The notes: generated by a model from the letters alone, not told the origin. Positions 25,202-33,536 are shown, counted from the first letter of the stretch. The stretch is DNA of 64,000 nt from Paenibacillus rubinfantis (GCF_001486505.1 NZ_LN909066.1:848452-912451); one strand, 5' to 3'. A program made the numbers and translations.

Positions 25202-25306
25202 TTGTCATTCTCTTTAACGTTCTGGATTATTACTATCGTTCTGGCTATGTTTTTGTGCGGGATTTTGACGGCATCCTATAACGACGATAAAACCAAAGGC
25301 CTTTAA
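25202..25306 (+). CDS. Tiny membrane protein (34 aa)
   Basis: A TTG-started gene: SFSLTFWIITIVLAMFLCGI forms one membrane helix, followed by a charged tail ending NDDKTKGL. GTGGAGGTG lies 7 bases before the TTG, and a TATAAT box sits at 25163-25168, about 35 bases upstream. A hairpin (arms GAAGGCTCGGCT / AGCCGGGCCTTC) follows. The compact promoter-SD-ORF-hairpin layout argues for a true small protein. I cannot name it; the size recalls tiny subunits of membrane complexes, but there is no neighbour that would identify a partner. Confidence 0.6.
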   Translation: MSFSLTFWIITIVLAMFLCGILTASYNDDKTKGL

Positions 25307-25354
25307 GAGGTAAACTCCAAAAGGCGTCTTTCCATCACGTAGCAAACCAATGAA

Positions 25355-25400
25355 GAAGGCTCGGCTTTGAATCTTGCATTCAGCCGGGCCTTCGCTCGTT
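25355..25400. terminator. Hairpin after the 34-aa gene
   Basis: Arms GAAGGCTCGGCT and AGCCGGGCCTTC; the following sequence (GCTCGTT) is only partly T-rich, so termination may be weak. Confidence 0.5.
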
Positions 25401-25406
25401 ATCATC

Positions 25407-25596
25407 AAAATAACTGCAAAAATGCAGTTATTTTCTCATCTCCTCATCGTAAACAGCTCAATAGCTGCATAAGTGCAGTTATTTTCTGAGATATCCAAGA
25501 AATTCGGCCTTTTCCGCAGAAATAACTGCATTTTTGCAGCTATTTCCGGAAAAATCGAAGAATGGGCGAAAATAACTGCACTATTGCAGTTATTTT
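25407..25596. repeat. Array of four AACTGCA-N4-TGCAGTT palindromes
   Basis: Four near-identical palindromes occur at 25407-25434, 25463-25485, 25520-25545 and 25569-25596. Each has AATAACTGCA on the left, a four-base centre (AAAA, TAAG, TTTT, CTAT) and TGCAGTTATT on the right, with small variations. Centres are about 50-59 bases apart. The sequence between them is unique and holds no gene. The same palindrome core recurs at 47687-47872 and, in tandem units, at 58255-58970. Confidence 0.85.
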
Positions 25597-25620
25597 ATTG
25601 TCTCTTGGTTGCCTTATCGC

Positions 25621-25955
25621 CTGGCCCCTCGCCCCCTCGGCGTCTCGTTCACTTATCCCCTCGTCTTCCCATCCCACACTCCCCTTCATCCATTCCTCCC
25701 CTCATTTTTTCATCCCCCCTTCATCCTTTCCTCCCCTCATTTTTTCATCCCCCCTTCATCCTTTCCTCCCCTCTTCTTCTCATCCCACACTCCCCTTTGA
25801 CCTTTCATCCCCTCGTCTCGTCTTCCCTTCTCCTCATCCATCACTGGTCTCCTCGTCCACTCACCCACTCCAACCGTTACCACTCCCCCATCTCCCACTC
25901 CCCTCTCCCTCCGCCACCTCAGCCCAAGCACAACCTCCATCACCACACACACCCG
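25621..25955. repeat. Polypyrimidine low-complexity tract with 35-bp tandem repeat
   Basis: About 335 bases with a plus strand that is almost all C and T. A 35-base unit including CCCCTCATTTTTTCATCCCC is repeated twice in tandem around 25694-25763, and shorter CATCC/CCTCC words recur throughout. The open frames that cross it give low-complexity Ser/Pro/His proteins and are not credible genes. No gene is seen from 25307 to 26126. Confidence 0.8.
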
Positions 25956-25984
25956 CCTTGACAAAAACCAGCGCAAATCGACAA

Positions 25985-26715
25985 AATCATAACCACCCGT
26001 CCAACGGGTGGTTTGCTCTTGGGGTATAACCCCCTGTTACCAAACTGCGCCTAAAGACGCCAGCCTGACAACATGGTTGTTCAGGCTCAATGTAATTTGT
26101 CACCTTCACTCACCCGTTAAACGGGTTTATTTCTTTTTGCTGCTATTACTGCTAAACGGATCTTCGTATTCTTTTACACTCAATTTATCTATGGCTTGGT
26201 CGTGTGCTTCTTGTTCACGAATGTATTTGGCTACTGTGGCTTCATTTAGGCCTACTGTACTCACATAATAGCCCTCTGCCCAAAATTTTCGATTCCCATA
26301 TTTGTACTTCAGTTGGGCATGCTTTTCAAAGACCATCAGCGAGCTTTTCCCCTTTAGGTATCCCATGAACGATGCTACCGATATCTTTGGTGGAATCGCG
26401 ACCAGCATGTGCACATGATCTGGCATCATGTGACCTTCTAAAATTTCCACCCCCTTGTATTTACATAGACGTTTGAATATTTCGATCAAATCTTTTCTCA
26501 CTTGATTGTAGATCTCTTTCCGTCTATACTTCGGGGTGAACACAATGTGGTATTTACACATCCACTTTGTGTGAGCTAGACTGTAATTCTTGTTTGCCAT
26601 CTAAGACCATTCCTTTCATTTTGAGCCTGAACATCTCAATTTTATCGGAATGGTCTTGTTGGTCAAACCCTAGGTCCCTCCACCCGCATAGCGGGTGGTT
26701 TTTTGTTTCGCACGC
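25985..26715 (-). mobile_element. IS200/IS605-family insertion element (tnpA only), ends approximate
   Basis: A single tnpA gene is flanked by hairpins: CCACCCGTCCAACGGGTGG (25993-26011) and CCACCCGCATAGCGGGTGG (26680-26698). Inside these, a 12-base inverted pair TGTTCAGGCTCA (26078-26089) and TGAGCCTGAACA (26622-26633) is seen. Subterminal hairpins rather than terminal inverted repeats are what IS200-type single-strand transposition uses. There is no tnpB. The true cleavage sites cannot be fixed without an empty-site comparison. Confidence 0.7.
26127..26600 (-). CDS. tnpA: IS200/IS605-family Y1 transposase TnpA
   Basis: Single-strand DNA transposase of the HUH/Y1 class. The 157-residue length is normal for IS200. 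The HUH metal site is in MMPDHVHMLVAIPP (about residues 57-70) and the catalytic tyrosine in LNEATVAKYIREQE (about 126). The N-terminus MANKNYSLAHTKWMCKYHIV and FTPKYRRKEIY are typical. The frame is intact, so the copy may be active. On the mRNA, AAGACCATTCC pairs with GGAATGGTCTT just before the ATG and buries the AAGGA ribosome site, as known for IS200 control. A short ACCCGTT/AACGGGT hairpin follows the stop. Confidence 0.95.
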   Translation of the reverse strand: MANKNYSLAHTKWMCKYHIVFTPKYRRKEIYNQVRKDLIEIFKRLCKYKGVEILEGHMMPDHVHMLVAIPPKISVASFMGYLKGKSSLMVFEKHAQLKYKYGNRKFWAEGYYVSTVGLNEATVAKYIREQEAHDQAIDKLSVKEYEDPFSSNSSKKK

Positions 26716-26746
26716 TTCGCGAGCTCAACCGGCTAAAGCCGCAAAT

Positions 26747-26776
26747 AAATAAGCTTCCCTCGCGGGAAGCTTATTT
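26747..26776 (-). terminator. Terminator after the AbrB-family gene
   Basis: Perfect hairpin AAATAAGCTTCCC / GGGAAGCTTATTT with T-rich flanks on both sides. Confidence 0.8.
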
Positions 26777-26831
26777 GGGGTTGTGTTTGTGCCCGGGTGC
26801 GGCTAAACCTATCAAACGTCCTATTTGGAAG

Positions 26832-27077
26832 TTAGGACAGTTGGCTCATTTCGACCAGGCATTGATTACAAATGGAGCGTTCCTTGAAATCGCTCACGCT
26901 TTCCATCGATCCACAGAAGACACATTTCGGCCGGTAACGCTCCAAAATGATGTGATCCCCTTGCACCAAAATCTCGACGGGATCCCCTTCGTTCATTTGA
27001 TATCTCTTGCGAAGCGACTTCGGCAACACGATTCTCCCGAGTTGATCCACTTTACGGACCACACCAGCAGGTTTCAT
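26832..27077 (-). CDS. AbrB/SpoVT-type transition-state regulator
   Basis: A DNA-binding protein of 81 residues with an N-terminal swapped-hairpin AbrB domain: MKPAGVVRKVDQLGRIVLPK, SLRKRYQMNEGDPVEILVQG and DHIILERYRPKC. The C-terminal part (about 50-81) carries CVFCGSMESVSDFKERSICN, a CxxC...CxxC arrangement that may bind zinc; B. subtilis AbrB lacks this. AbrB-type proteins repress stationary-phase genes during growth. I use the ATG (MKPAGVV); a GTG four codons upstream is equally placed relative to GGAGAGG. The copy sits alone with its own terminator. Confidence 0.85.
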   Translation of the reverse strand: MKPAGVVRKVDQLGRIVLPKSLRKRYQMNEGDPVEILVQGDHIILERYRPKCVFCGSMESVSDFKERSICNQCLVEMSQLS

Positions 27078-27169
27078 AAATTTGTACACCTCTCCTGAAA
27101 AAATAGTTATGTAAAAATAGAACCAAATACCTAATCTATTATATTTCGCTATTTTTTTCAGGATTCCTG

Positions 27170-27739
27170 CTAAGCTTCCACGTTTTTAATTATTTTCGCA
27201 GGATTGCCCCCAACGACGGCTCCTTTAGGCACATCCTTCGTCACTACCGCCCCGGCTGCAATAACCGCGTTATCGCCGATGGTTACGCCGGGAACGATCA
27301 CCGCCCGGCCCCCAATCCACACGTTATTCCCGATGTTCACGGGTTTGCCATATTCCGCTCCCGAGTTGCGCGCAGCCGGATCCAGTGGATGCGTTGCCGT
27401 GTAGATGTGCACCCCTGGCGCCATAAAGCAATATTCCCCGATCCGCACTTCGCAGACATCCAGGATGACGCAGTCGAAGTTGGCATAAAAATGATTGCCT
27501 ACATAAATGTTTGATCCATAATCGCAGCGGAACGTGGGTTCAATGTAAATATCGTCGCCGCAGACGCCTAGCAGCTCATGGAGTAAGGCCGTTCTTTGCT
27601 CCCGCTCATCCTCCCGGGTGGCGTTGTATTCCCGAGTCAGGCGGCGGGCTCGAAGCCGTGCGGCCACCAGTTCCGCATCCCCGGCGTTATACCATTCCCC
27701 GGCAAGCATTTTTTCCTTTTCCGTTTGTCCTGGATTCAT
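27170..27739 (-). CDS. maa: Maltose/galactoside O-acetyltransferase-type enzyme
   Basis: A 189-residue left-handed beta-helix (hexapeptide repeat) acetyltransferase that moves an acetyl group from acetyl-CoA to a sugar. The N-terminal MLAGEWYNAGDAELVAARLR is the Mac domain, and the repeats include FRCDYGSNIYVGNHFYANFD, the catalytic-loop His in YTATHPLDP, and IGNNVWIGGRAVIVPGVTIG ending DVPKGAVVGGNPAKII. The family name is maltose acetyltransferase (maa); the true acceptor sugar is not readable. The ribosome site is weak (GCGAGATG). It is just downstream of trmL on the same strand. Confidence 0.9.
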   Translation of the reverse strand: MNPGQTEKEKMLAGEWYNAGDAELVAARLRARRLTREYNATREDEREQRTALLHELLGVCGDDIYIEPTFRCDYGSNIYVGNHFYANFDCVILDVCEVRIGEYCFMAPGVHIYTATHPLDPAARNSGAEYGKPVNIGNNVWIGGRAVIVPGVTIGDNAVIAAGAVVTKDVPKGAVVGGNPAKIIKNVEA

Positions 27740-27769
27740 GAAGTCATCTCGCTTTCTGCGCTTGAAAAA

Positions 27770-28234
27770 TTACTCCATCCCCGGAAAGTCAAGCTGCCGC
27801 AGCGCCTCATACACAATAATCGCCGCAGAGTTCGACAAATTCAGGGAACGGACCTTGTCCGTCATCGGCATACGCATCACCGTATCGGGATGGGCGGCCA
27901 AAATTTCCGGCGGCAAGCCTTTCGTCTCCTTGCCAAAGACGAAGAAATCGCCGTCCTGGAACGTGAAATCCGTGTACCGTTTCTTAGCTTTGGTTGTAGC
28001 AAAGAAGAACCGGCTCCCCGCATACTTCTCCTCCACTTCCTGGAAAGAATCGTGATATTCGAGATTTACCGCATACCAATAATCTAAGCCAGCCCGCTTC
28101 AGCGTCGCATCATCCGTGCGAAAACCAAGCGGACGCACCAGGTGCAGATGGATGCCCGTTGCCGCGCATGTTCTGGCGATATTTCCTGTATTGGCCGGGA
28201 TTTCCGGCTCTACTAGTACAATATGTAAGGCCAT
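27770..28234 (-). CDS. trmL: tRNA (cytidine(34)-2'-O)-methyltransferase TrmL
   Basis: SPOUT-class methyltransferase that modifies the wobble base of leucine tRNAs using S-adenosylmethionine. All 154 residues fit the family: IVLVEPEIPANTGNIARTCA at the N-terminus, HLVRPLGF, DYWYAVNLEYHDSF, FFVFGKETKGLPPE and the knot motif RMPMTDKVRSLNLSNSAAII. The ATG follows AGGAG at 10 bases. It lies between serC and maa on the same strand, with a terminator isolating it from serC. Confidence 0.96.
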   Translation of the reverse strand: MALHIVLVEPEIPANTGNIARTCAATGIHLHLVRPLGFRTDDATLKRAGLDYWYAVNLEYHDSFQEVEEKYAGSRFFFATTKAKKRYTDFTFQDGDFFVFGKETKGLPPEILAAHPDTVMRMPMTDKVRSLNLSNSAAIIVYEALRQLDFPGME

Positions 28235-28314
28235 GATGATCGTACTCCTCGTCCTAAAAAATAAAATCGGCCCATTTCAGACCGTACTTGATCCATTATA
28301 ACAAATTTTGTCCG

Positions 28315-28357
28315 CAAAAAACCTCCAACCCACCTAAGAACAGATGGATTGGAGGTT
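28315..28357 (-). terminator. Terminator of serC
   Basis: Minus-strand arms AACCTCCAATCCATC and GGTGGGTTGGAGGTT followed by TTTTGC. Confidence 0.87.
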
Positions 28358-28398
28358 GCATCACAACGAGGCGTTCCGGCGGAAGCCCCGTCGCGAAC

Positions 28399-29487
28399 TT
28401 ATCCGTGCGTTTTTTGGAATTGGCTCATAAAATCAACAAGAGCCTGGATGCTGGCTTTAGGAACCGCATTGTAGATTGATGCGCGCAAACCGCCAACACT
28501 ACGATGGCCTTTGAGCCCAACGAACCCTTCCTTCTCCGATTCCTTCACGAACAGCTTCTCCAGCTCCTCGTTTGCGAGACGGAACGTGACGTTCATCGTC
28601 GACCGGCTTTCCGGACGAACGCACCCATGGTAGAATCCGCCGCTGGCATCAATCGCTTGATACAGCAAGTTTGCTTTGTCCTGGTTCTTCTTCTCGATGC
28701 CCTCAAGCGCCCCCTGCTCTTCGATCCATTTCAGCACTTCGTTGACCATATAAATCGAGAAGGATGGCGGTGTATTATACAGCGAGTTATTCTCCGCATG
28801 CGTATCATAGCGGAACATCGTTGGCAGATGCTTCGGCGACTCGCGCAACAGCTCCTCGCGGGCAATCACCACGGTCACGCCGGACGGACCCAAGTTCTTC
28901 TGCGCGCCGGCATAAACCATGCCGAACTGGGTCAAGTCAAACGGACGGCACAAAATATCGCTGGACATGTCTGCGATCAACGGAACGCTGCCGGTATCCG
29001 GGAACTCGCGGAACTGCGTTCCTTCGATCGTTTCGTTGGAGGTCAGGTGCAGATACGCTGTGTTCTCCGGCAGGTTGAGGTTGCTGACGTCCGGAAGGGA
29101 CATATATTTATCTTCCTCCGAGGATGCCGCAACAAACGTTTCGCCGATGAGCTTGGCTTCTTTTAACGCTTTTGTAGCCCAGCTGCCCGTCTTCACATAA
29201 CCGGCCGTCTTGCCTTCCGTCAGCAGGTTCATCGGCAGCATGGCGAATTGAGTGGAGGCCCCGCCTTGCAGGAACAACACCTGGTAACCCGAAGGATTGC
29301 CCAGCAGCTTCAGCAGCCGGCTCGCCGCTTCGTTATGGACCGCTTCATAAACAGCCCCCCGGTGAGACATCTCCATAATCGACATGCCTGTCCCTTGAAA
29401 ATCCACGAACTGGGCTTGGGCCCGTTCCAAGACCTCCAGCGGCAATGCAGCCGGGCCCGCGTTAAAGTTATAAGCTCTGTTACTCAT
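28399..29487 (-). CDS. serC: Phosphoserine aminotransferase SerC
   Basis: PLP enzyme of serine biosynthesis: 3-phosphohydroxypyruvate plus glutamate to phosphoserine plus 2-oxoglutarate. The 362-residue protein begins YNFNAGPAALPLEVLERAQ, has VLFLQGGASTQFAMLPMN, ADMSSDILCRPFD, the PLP-lysine motif VYAGAQKNLGPSGVTVVIA (Lys near 197) and the C-terminal GHRSVGGLRASIYNA. The ATG is preceded by GGGGAGAA. It is a single-gene unit with its own terminator; no serA is near. Confidence 0.97.
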   Translation of the reverse strand: MSNRAYNFNAGPAALPLEVLERAQAQFVDFQGTGMSIMEMSHRGAVYEAVHNEAASRLLKLLGNPSGYQVLFLQGGASTQFAMLPMNLLTEGKTAGYVKTGSWATKALKEAKLIGETFVAASSEEDKYMSLPDVSNLNLPENTAYLHLTSNETIEGTQFREFPDTGSVPLIADMSSDILCRPFDLTQFGMVYAGAQKNLGPSGVTVVIAREELLRESPKHLPTMFRYDTHAENNSLYNTPPSFSIYMVNEVLKWIEEQGALEGIEKKNQDKANLLYQAIDASGGFYHGCVRPESRSTMNVTFRLANEELEKLFVKESEKEGFVGLKGHRSVGGLRASIYNAVPKASIQALVDFMSQFQKTHG

Positions 29488-29649
29488 TTCTCCCCATCCT
29501 TCCCTTTACAATCCATGTCTGGTTTCGAATATAATTAACGATTATCATAGCAACTATTCGATCTCCCAGCAAGCTGTTATTTCGCAAAAATTCACTATTT
29601 TGCAGAATTGACACATTAACGCTTCATCAAGGGAAAGGGATGGCGAATT

Positions 29650-30552
29650 TTATTCAGCGCTATTTTCATGAAACTTGTTAAATTCATAGCTCCGGGTCCA
29701 GCTTTGCTCTTCACCCGGCGCAATATGAACCGCTACGAACATTTCCGGGGAAATGACATGGCCGTGTCCCCAAACGGCGGCCGAGCTTAACGGTAGCTTG
29801 CTCACCTCGCGTACGGTCAGGCCGCTCGGGCGATGCCGCAGCTCCCATAACCAAGGGGTTTCCCGCCCGTCAAAGGCGTCCATCCGGAAATAGAAGTCTT
29901 TCTCCGGACGGCGCTCCCAAGTTACTTGATCCCCCTCGAATACCAAGCCCTCCAGCGTCGCTGGATCATCGCTCCAAGTCCTCGGAGCAAACGGCAGCTT
30001 CAGCACGTAATCCGGCCCCACCTCATCCCCGTCAAACCCGAGAAAATTATGACTGTATTCGTCGGTCGTAAGAATCCGGCTTCCGATATTCTCCACCGTA
30101 TAGGTGACGGACAGCGTATTGCCCGAAATCTCAATGTTTTTTTGCACGCGCGCAGCATAACCCCGGCATTCCGCCGGCAGGGTCGTAAAACAAATCTGCT
30201 GCTCGCCCTTTTGCTCCACCCGCGTCTCAAACCGCTGGCAGGCATAATCCCTGTAAAATTGGTATTCCGCCTCATCCGGCCGAGTCAGTAAGCCAACGCC
30301 TAGCTTCGGAAAAAGCTCGCCAATCCGAGTGTCCTCATATCCGATCGCTTCCTTAATTCCAAATTCGCTGCAAATGCCGATCCCGCCAGTGCCGGCCCCC
30401 GGCGTCAAGCTTTCAGGCACGCAAAACTGATGTCGTCCGTTCAACTCGACACCGGTGATAAATCCGGCCCCATCGAACCGGGTCCCTTGGTACGCTTCAC
30501 CGAGCTCGGCAATTTCAACGCGCAATTGCTCGTTTTTTAACTGATAAGCCAT
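29650..30552 (-). CDS. Mutarotase-like protein accompanying the GH94 phosphorylase
   Basis: A 300-residue protein with the beta-sandwich pattern of the galactose-mutarotase-like (carbohydrate-binding) superfamily: LRVEIAELGEAYQGTRFDGA, FCVPESLTPG, TDEYSHNFLGFDGDEVGPDY and a C-terminal VWGHGHVISPEMFVAVHI. Glu/His pairs are present, but I cannot confirm that both catalytic residues of an aldose 1-epimerase are there. It starts 21 bases after the GH94 gene, so the two form an operon. A role in interconverting anomers of the sugar released by phosphorolysis fits the context and is inferred. Confidence 0.8.
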   Translation of the reverse strand: MAYQLKNEQLRVEIAELGEAYQGTRFDGAGFITGVELNGRHQFCVPESLTPGAGTGGIGICSEFGIKEAIGYEDTRIGELFPKLGVGLLTRPDEAEYQFYRDYACQRFETRVEQKGEQQICFTTLPAECRGYAARVQKNIEISGNTLSVTYTVENIGSRILTTDEYSHNFLGFDGDEVGPDYVLKLPFAPRTWSDDPATLEGLVFEGDQVTWERRPEKDFYFRMDAFDGRETPWLWELRHRPSGLTVREVSKLPLSSAAVWGHGHVISPEMFVAVHIAPGEEQSWTRSYEFNKFHENSAE

Positions 30553-30573
30553 CGCTGCTTCCCTTCCTATCCG

Positions 30574-33303
30574 TTACGCATTTAGCGTAATTTCTATGCG
30601 GTGAACGGCTCCTTCCGGCAACGTCTCGATCGCCTGTCGCGGAATAAGGCAGCCCTCCTCATTAGAGGTGGGTTCCACCACAACGCCATTTAGGGTAACC
30701 TGACCAATTTGATACTTCCCGTAATCGGCACGCTGCAAGTTGCGATAAACGATCTGCAGCTTACGCCCGGCGAAGCTGGTGATTACGGACACTTCTCCCG
30801 CCGCATCAAATTGCTTTGCAGTCAGTTTCGGATCCAGATGCAGATCGCCGAAATTACCTTTTACCCCATAGACCTCCGTCAACAGCGTCAACAGCAGCCA
30901 GCTGGCCGATCCCGTTAAATAAGTATACATGCCGCGGCCCCGTTCGTTAATATATTCCGGAACCCCGGGATACATCCGGCTGCGTTCGAAATCAGCGGAC
31001 AGCTGATAGACGGAATCCAGCACCTGCTTGCCGGCTTGGACAAACCCGCGTTTGTACAGGGCATTCGCGTACATCACCGTCATGTGGCTGAACATCGCTC
31101 CGTTTTCTTTATGGCCAAATGCAAATCCAAACGCCCGCCCCAGGTTCTGTTGAATTTCGCAAAACCGTGAATTAAGACGGTAACCGATTTGCTCATCCTT
31201 GAGGTACCGATCCACCGCTGCCGTAATTTTGCCGACCTGTTCCTCGGTCGCAATGCCGCCCATAATCGTAAACACTTGGCCGGTTAACGTCATGCGCACC
31301 CCGTTTGGATGATCCCCTTCCACCCGCACGGCATCGTTGTTGTAATATCCATTAAACCACTCGAACCCTTCCGCACTGCGAATCCATTCCTGCTTCCGTA
31401 AATGTTCAAACATCCAATTTGCTTTGCGCCGAAGATCCTCGGACACCTGCCGAACACTTAACTTCCGCTTCCGCCCGCTGACGGCCGGGACAACGGAATC
31501 GAAATAACGGGCCAACAGCTCCTGTTTGGCCGGGATGCTGTCATAGTTGAGCGGCGTGTCCAAGCTATCGAGCAGTACGGCGATTTCTTCAGCGATTTCA
31601 AGGGTATCCGTTCCGCCGTCTGCTTGCTCCAATCGGGTGATCAACTCGGAGAGCTCCAGCAAATTGCTGGCATAAAACGCCGTAAAAGCGACGCTCTCCC
31701 CGCGCCCCGGTGCCAAGTCCAATCCGTCGTTCCAGTCCGCACCTTCCAACTGAATATTGCCATTTTCCCCTACGTTAAAGAACGGCACGATATTTTGCAG
31801 CAAAATATGCTCCAATATCGTCCCCTCGTAAATGCGCCCGTCCTGCGACAACAGCTTGTTCCCCTGCTCCGGCGTCCAGGCCAGATCCCGTTCCTTGCAT
31901 CGTTTGGTGAAAATATCGCGGAAATAGGTCTGCGGCTTCAGCAAAAATCCAAGATCCCCGCTTTGGTGGATATACAGCAGCGTTGTCAACAGCGGCCAAG
32001 CCCCATGGTCCATCCATACCCGCGGGATATTGTTGCGGTCGGCGATAAATTCACCCGGCTTCGCACCGATAATCGTTGCATTACTGCCGTCAATCCGAAC
32101 ACCGGCATAGTTATTGTAGAGCAAATGCCCCACCTCGTCCGGCTCCATCACCAGCAAAGCCAGGCAATCCTGCCATAAATCGCGCCAGCCCCGTCCGCCG
32201 CGCCCGTAGTCATGATACGGGAGGAACGAGTTGCCGTACATGCGGCGCAAAATCGGCTGCAGCGTAACCCATTTCATCCAGAGATCATGTTGCTCATCTC
32301 CAGAGTGAAAAGAGAGGGTATCCAGCTTCCCCTTCCAATAGGTTTGATTTTGCTCCAGCAGTTCATCGAATCGCGGTTCCGACAAATACTCGGCGGCAAT
32401 GCGTTGGGTATCGATACGATCGTCGGATATAATCATCGCGATCACGTAGGACACCGAAGCTCCCGGCGCCAGCCCGAGCGTGGCGAACCGCAGCGCCCCA
32501 ACCGCTTCGTATCCCTCTGCATCGGCATCCGCTTTGACGTCCGGCCGGTGGTTGGCAACCACGGCCTGCGGCCAGTCCAAGGCCCCGCCTTCGCCGATAA
32601 AGTCCTCGGTGACCGGGAAGAATCCAACGGGAGCCGTTCCGTCCTGCGCCGCCCCAAATACGCCGTAGGCCGTCTTGTTGACGCGATGCCCACGCTCGTC
32701 GAACGACAACGACGGTTGAACCTCCACGCCGTGGACGGAGGTATAAATCCGGTGGAGTAAGGACGTGACATGCCGGTGATCGCGCAGATCGTCGGCAGAA
32801 CGCGCATACAGCGGAATCGCCGCGGTTGGCGTAATCGTTAGCTCCGTGTTCCCTGTATTGGTCAGGCGAATCTTCATCAGCTCGATTTTATCGTTTGTCA
32901 TAGGAACAAAACTGGTCGTTTCCGCTCTCAGGTTCAAGCGGCCGTTTTCCCGGATGATCTTATGCCACAAAAAGCCTGCCTCCAACGTTGTCTTCTCCTT
33001 CTCCCCCGAAAACAACGCTGCATTTTGCCGCGCGGAATTCCCGGTCGCGGACCACGCCCCCTCCCCTTCGAGGTAGACCCAGAAGTTCCGCGATGCTTTG
33101 GAGTTGTGCAAGCTCTCCACCGAGATCGGCTCCAGCAAGAACGAGTTATGCCCAGCAGTTGATTGCCCATGCAGGTTTGGGGACACCGAGGACATCATTC
33201 CCGCTTCATTGACCAAAGGAAAATACAAATAACTGCTCAACTCGGGCTGCTCAAGCCGAAATATGCCCTCTTTGCCCTGAAATCTCCAACCTGTTATCGC
33301 CAT
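30574..33303 (-). CDS. GH94 disaccharide phosphorylase, laminaribiose-phosphorylase-like
   Basis: Cytosolic inverting phosphorylase of glycoside hydrolase family 94, which splits beta-glucosidic disaccharides with phosphate to give glucose 1-phosphate. The 909-residue protein starts MAITGWRFQGKEGIFRLE and has GH94 landmarks including RNFWVYLEGEGAWSATG, HDYGRGGRGWRDLWQDCLAL and EGADWNDGLD (about residue 523), which contains the general acid Asp. Length and N-terminal sequence resemble the laminaribiose phosphorylase of Paenibacillus sp. YM-1 as I remember it; cellobiose is the main alternative. The start follows GGAAGAGGCGAA. It is divergent from a LacI regulator with three operator-like palindromes. 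Confidence 0.88.
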   Translation of the reverse strand: MAITGWRFQGKEGIFRLEQPELSSYLYFPLVNEAGMMSSVSPNLHGQSTAGHNSFLLEPISVESLHNSKASRNFWVYLEGEGAWSATGNSARQNAALFSGEKEKTTLEAGFLWHKIIRENGRLNLRAETTSFVPMTNDKIELMKIRLTNTGNTELTITPTAAIPLYARSADDLRDHRHVTSLLHRIYTSVHGVEVQPSLSFDERGHRVNKTAYGVFGAAQDGTAPVGFFPVTEDFIGEGGALDWPQAVVANHRPDVKADADAEGYEAVGALRFATLGLAPGASVSYVIAMIISDDRIDTQRIAAEYLSEPRFDELLEQNQTYWKGKLDTLSFHSGDEQHDLWMKWVTLQPILRRMYGNSFLPYHDYGRGGRGWRDLWQDCLALLVMEPDEVGHLLYNNYAGVRIDGSNATIIGAKPGEFIADRNNIPRVWMDHGAWPLLTTLLYIHQSGDLGFLLKPQTYFRDIFTKRCKERDLAWTPEQGNKLLSQDGRIYEGTILEHILLQNIVPFFNVGENGNIQLEGADWNDGLDLAPGRGESVAFTAFYASNLLELSELITRLEQADGGTDTLEIAEEIAVLLDSLDTPLNYDSIPAKQELLARYFDSVVPAVSGRKRKLSVRQVSEDLRRKANWMFEHLRKQEWIRSAEGFEWFNGYYNNDAVRVEGDHPNGVRMTLTGQVFTIMGGIATEEQVGKITAAVDRYLKDEQIGYRLNSRFCEIQQNLGRAFGFAFGHKENGAMFSHMTVMYANALYKRGFVQAGKQVLDSVYQLSADFERSRMYPGVPEYINERGRGMYTYLTGSASWLLLTLLTEVYGVKGNFGDLHLDPKLTAKQFDAAGEVSVITSFAGRKLQIVYRNLQRADYGKYQIGQVTLNGVVVEPTSNEEGCLIPRQAIETLPEGAVHRIEITLNA

Positions 33304-33340
33304 TTCGCCTCTTCCTTTCCATGTTGGTGTAAGTTTTTTT

Positions 33341-33536
33341 CCGAAAATTTTTCGGAATTTCAACCCATTAAAGTGATCAAACCTCATTTCAGAACACAAG
33401 ATCCGAAACCGGTTTCGGTAGTTCCATTATCCTTGCTATGATTCAGTTTGTAAAGGGTTTCAGCTCCTGGTTTTCAGCGAGTTCTTGACGATGCCGTGAA
33501 AGATCGGTATGCTGATTCTACGAAACTTTTTTCGGT
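33341..33536. promoter_or_regulatory. Divergent promoters with three LacI-type operators
   Basis: Toward GH94: TTTACA (33449-33454), 17 bases, GATAAT (33426-33431), with the perfect palindrome CCGAAACCGGTTTCGG (33403-33418) at the expected transcription start. Toward the LacI gene: TTGACG (33485-33490), 17 bases, TATGCT (33508-33513), with the related ACGAAACTTTTTTCGGT (33520-33536) near its start. A third palindrome, CCGAAAATTTTTCGG (33341-33355), lies in the GH94 leader. The layout supports repression of both directions by the LacI protein, with possible looping. Confidence 0.75.

Noticed and set aside
25407..25596. Possible CRISPR array
   Set aside because: Repeats are palindromes with variable centres, spacers vary in length and no cas gene is in the window.
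25473..25961. 162-codon and overlapping frames through the pyrimidine tract
   Set aside because: Translation is Ser/Pro/His low complexity created by CCT/CAT repeats; no ribosome site.
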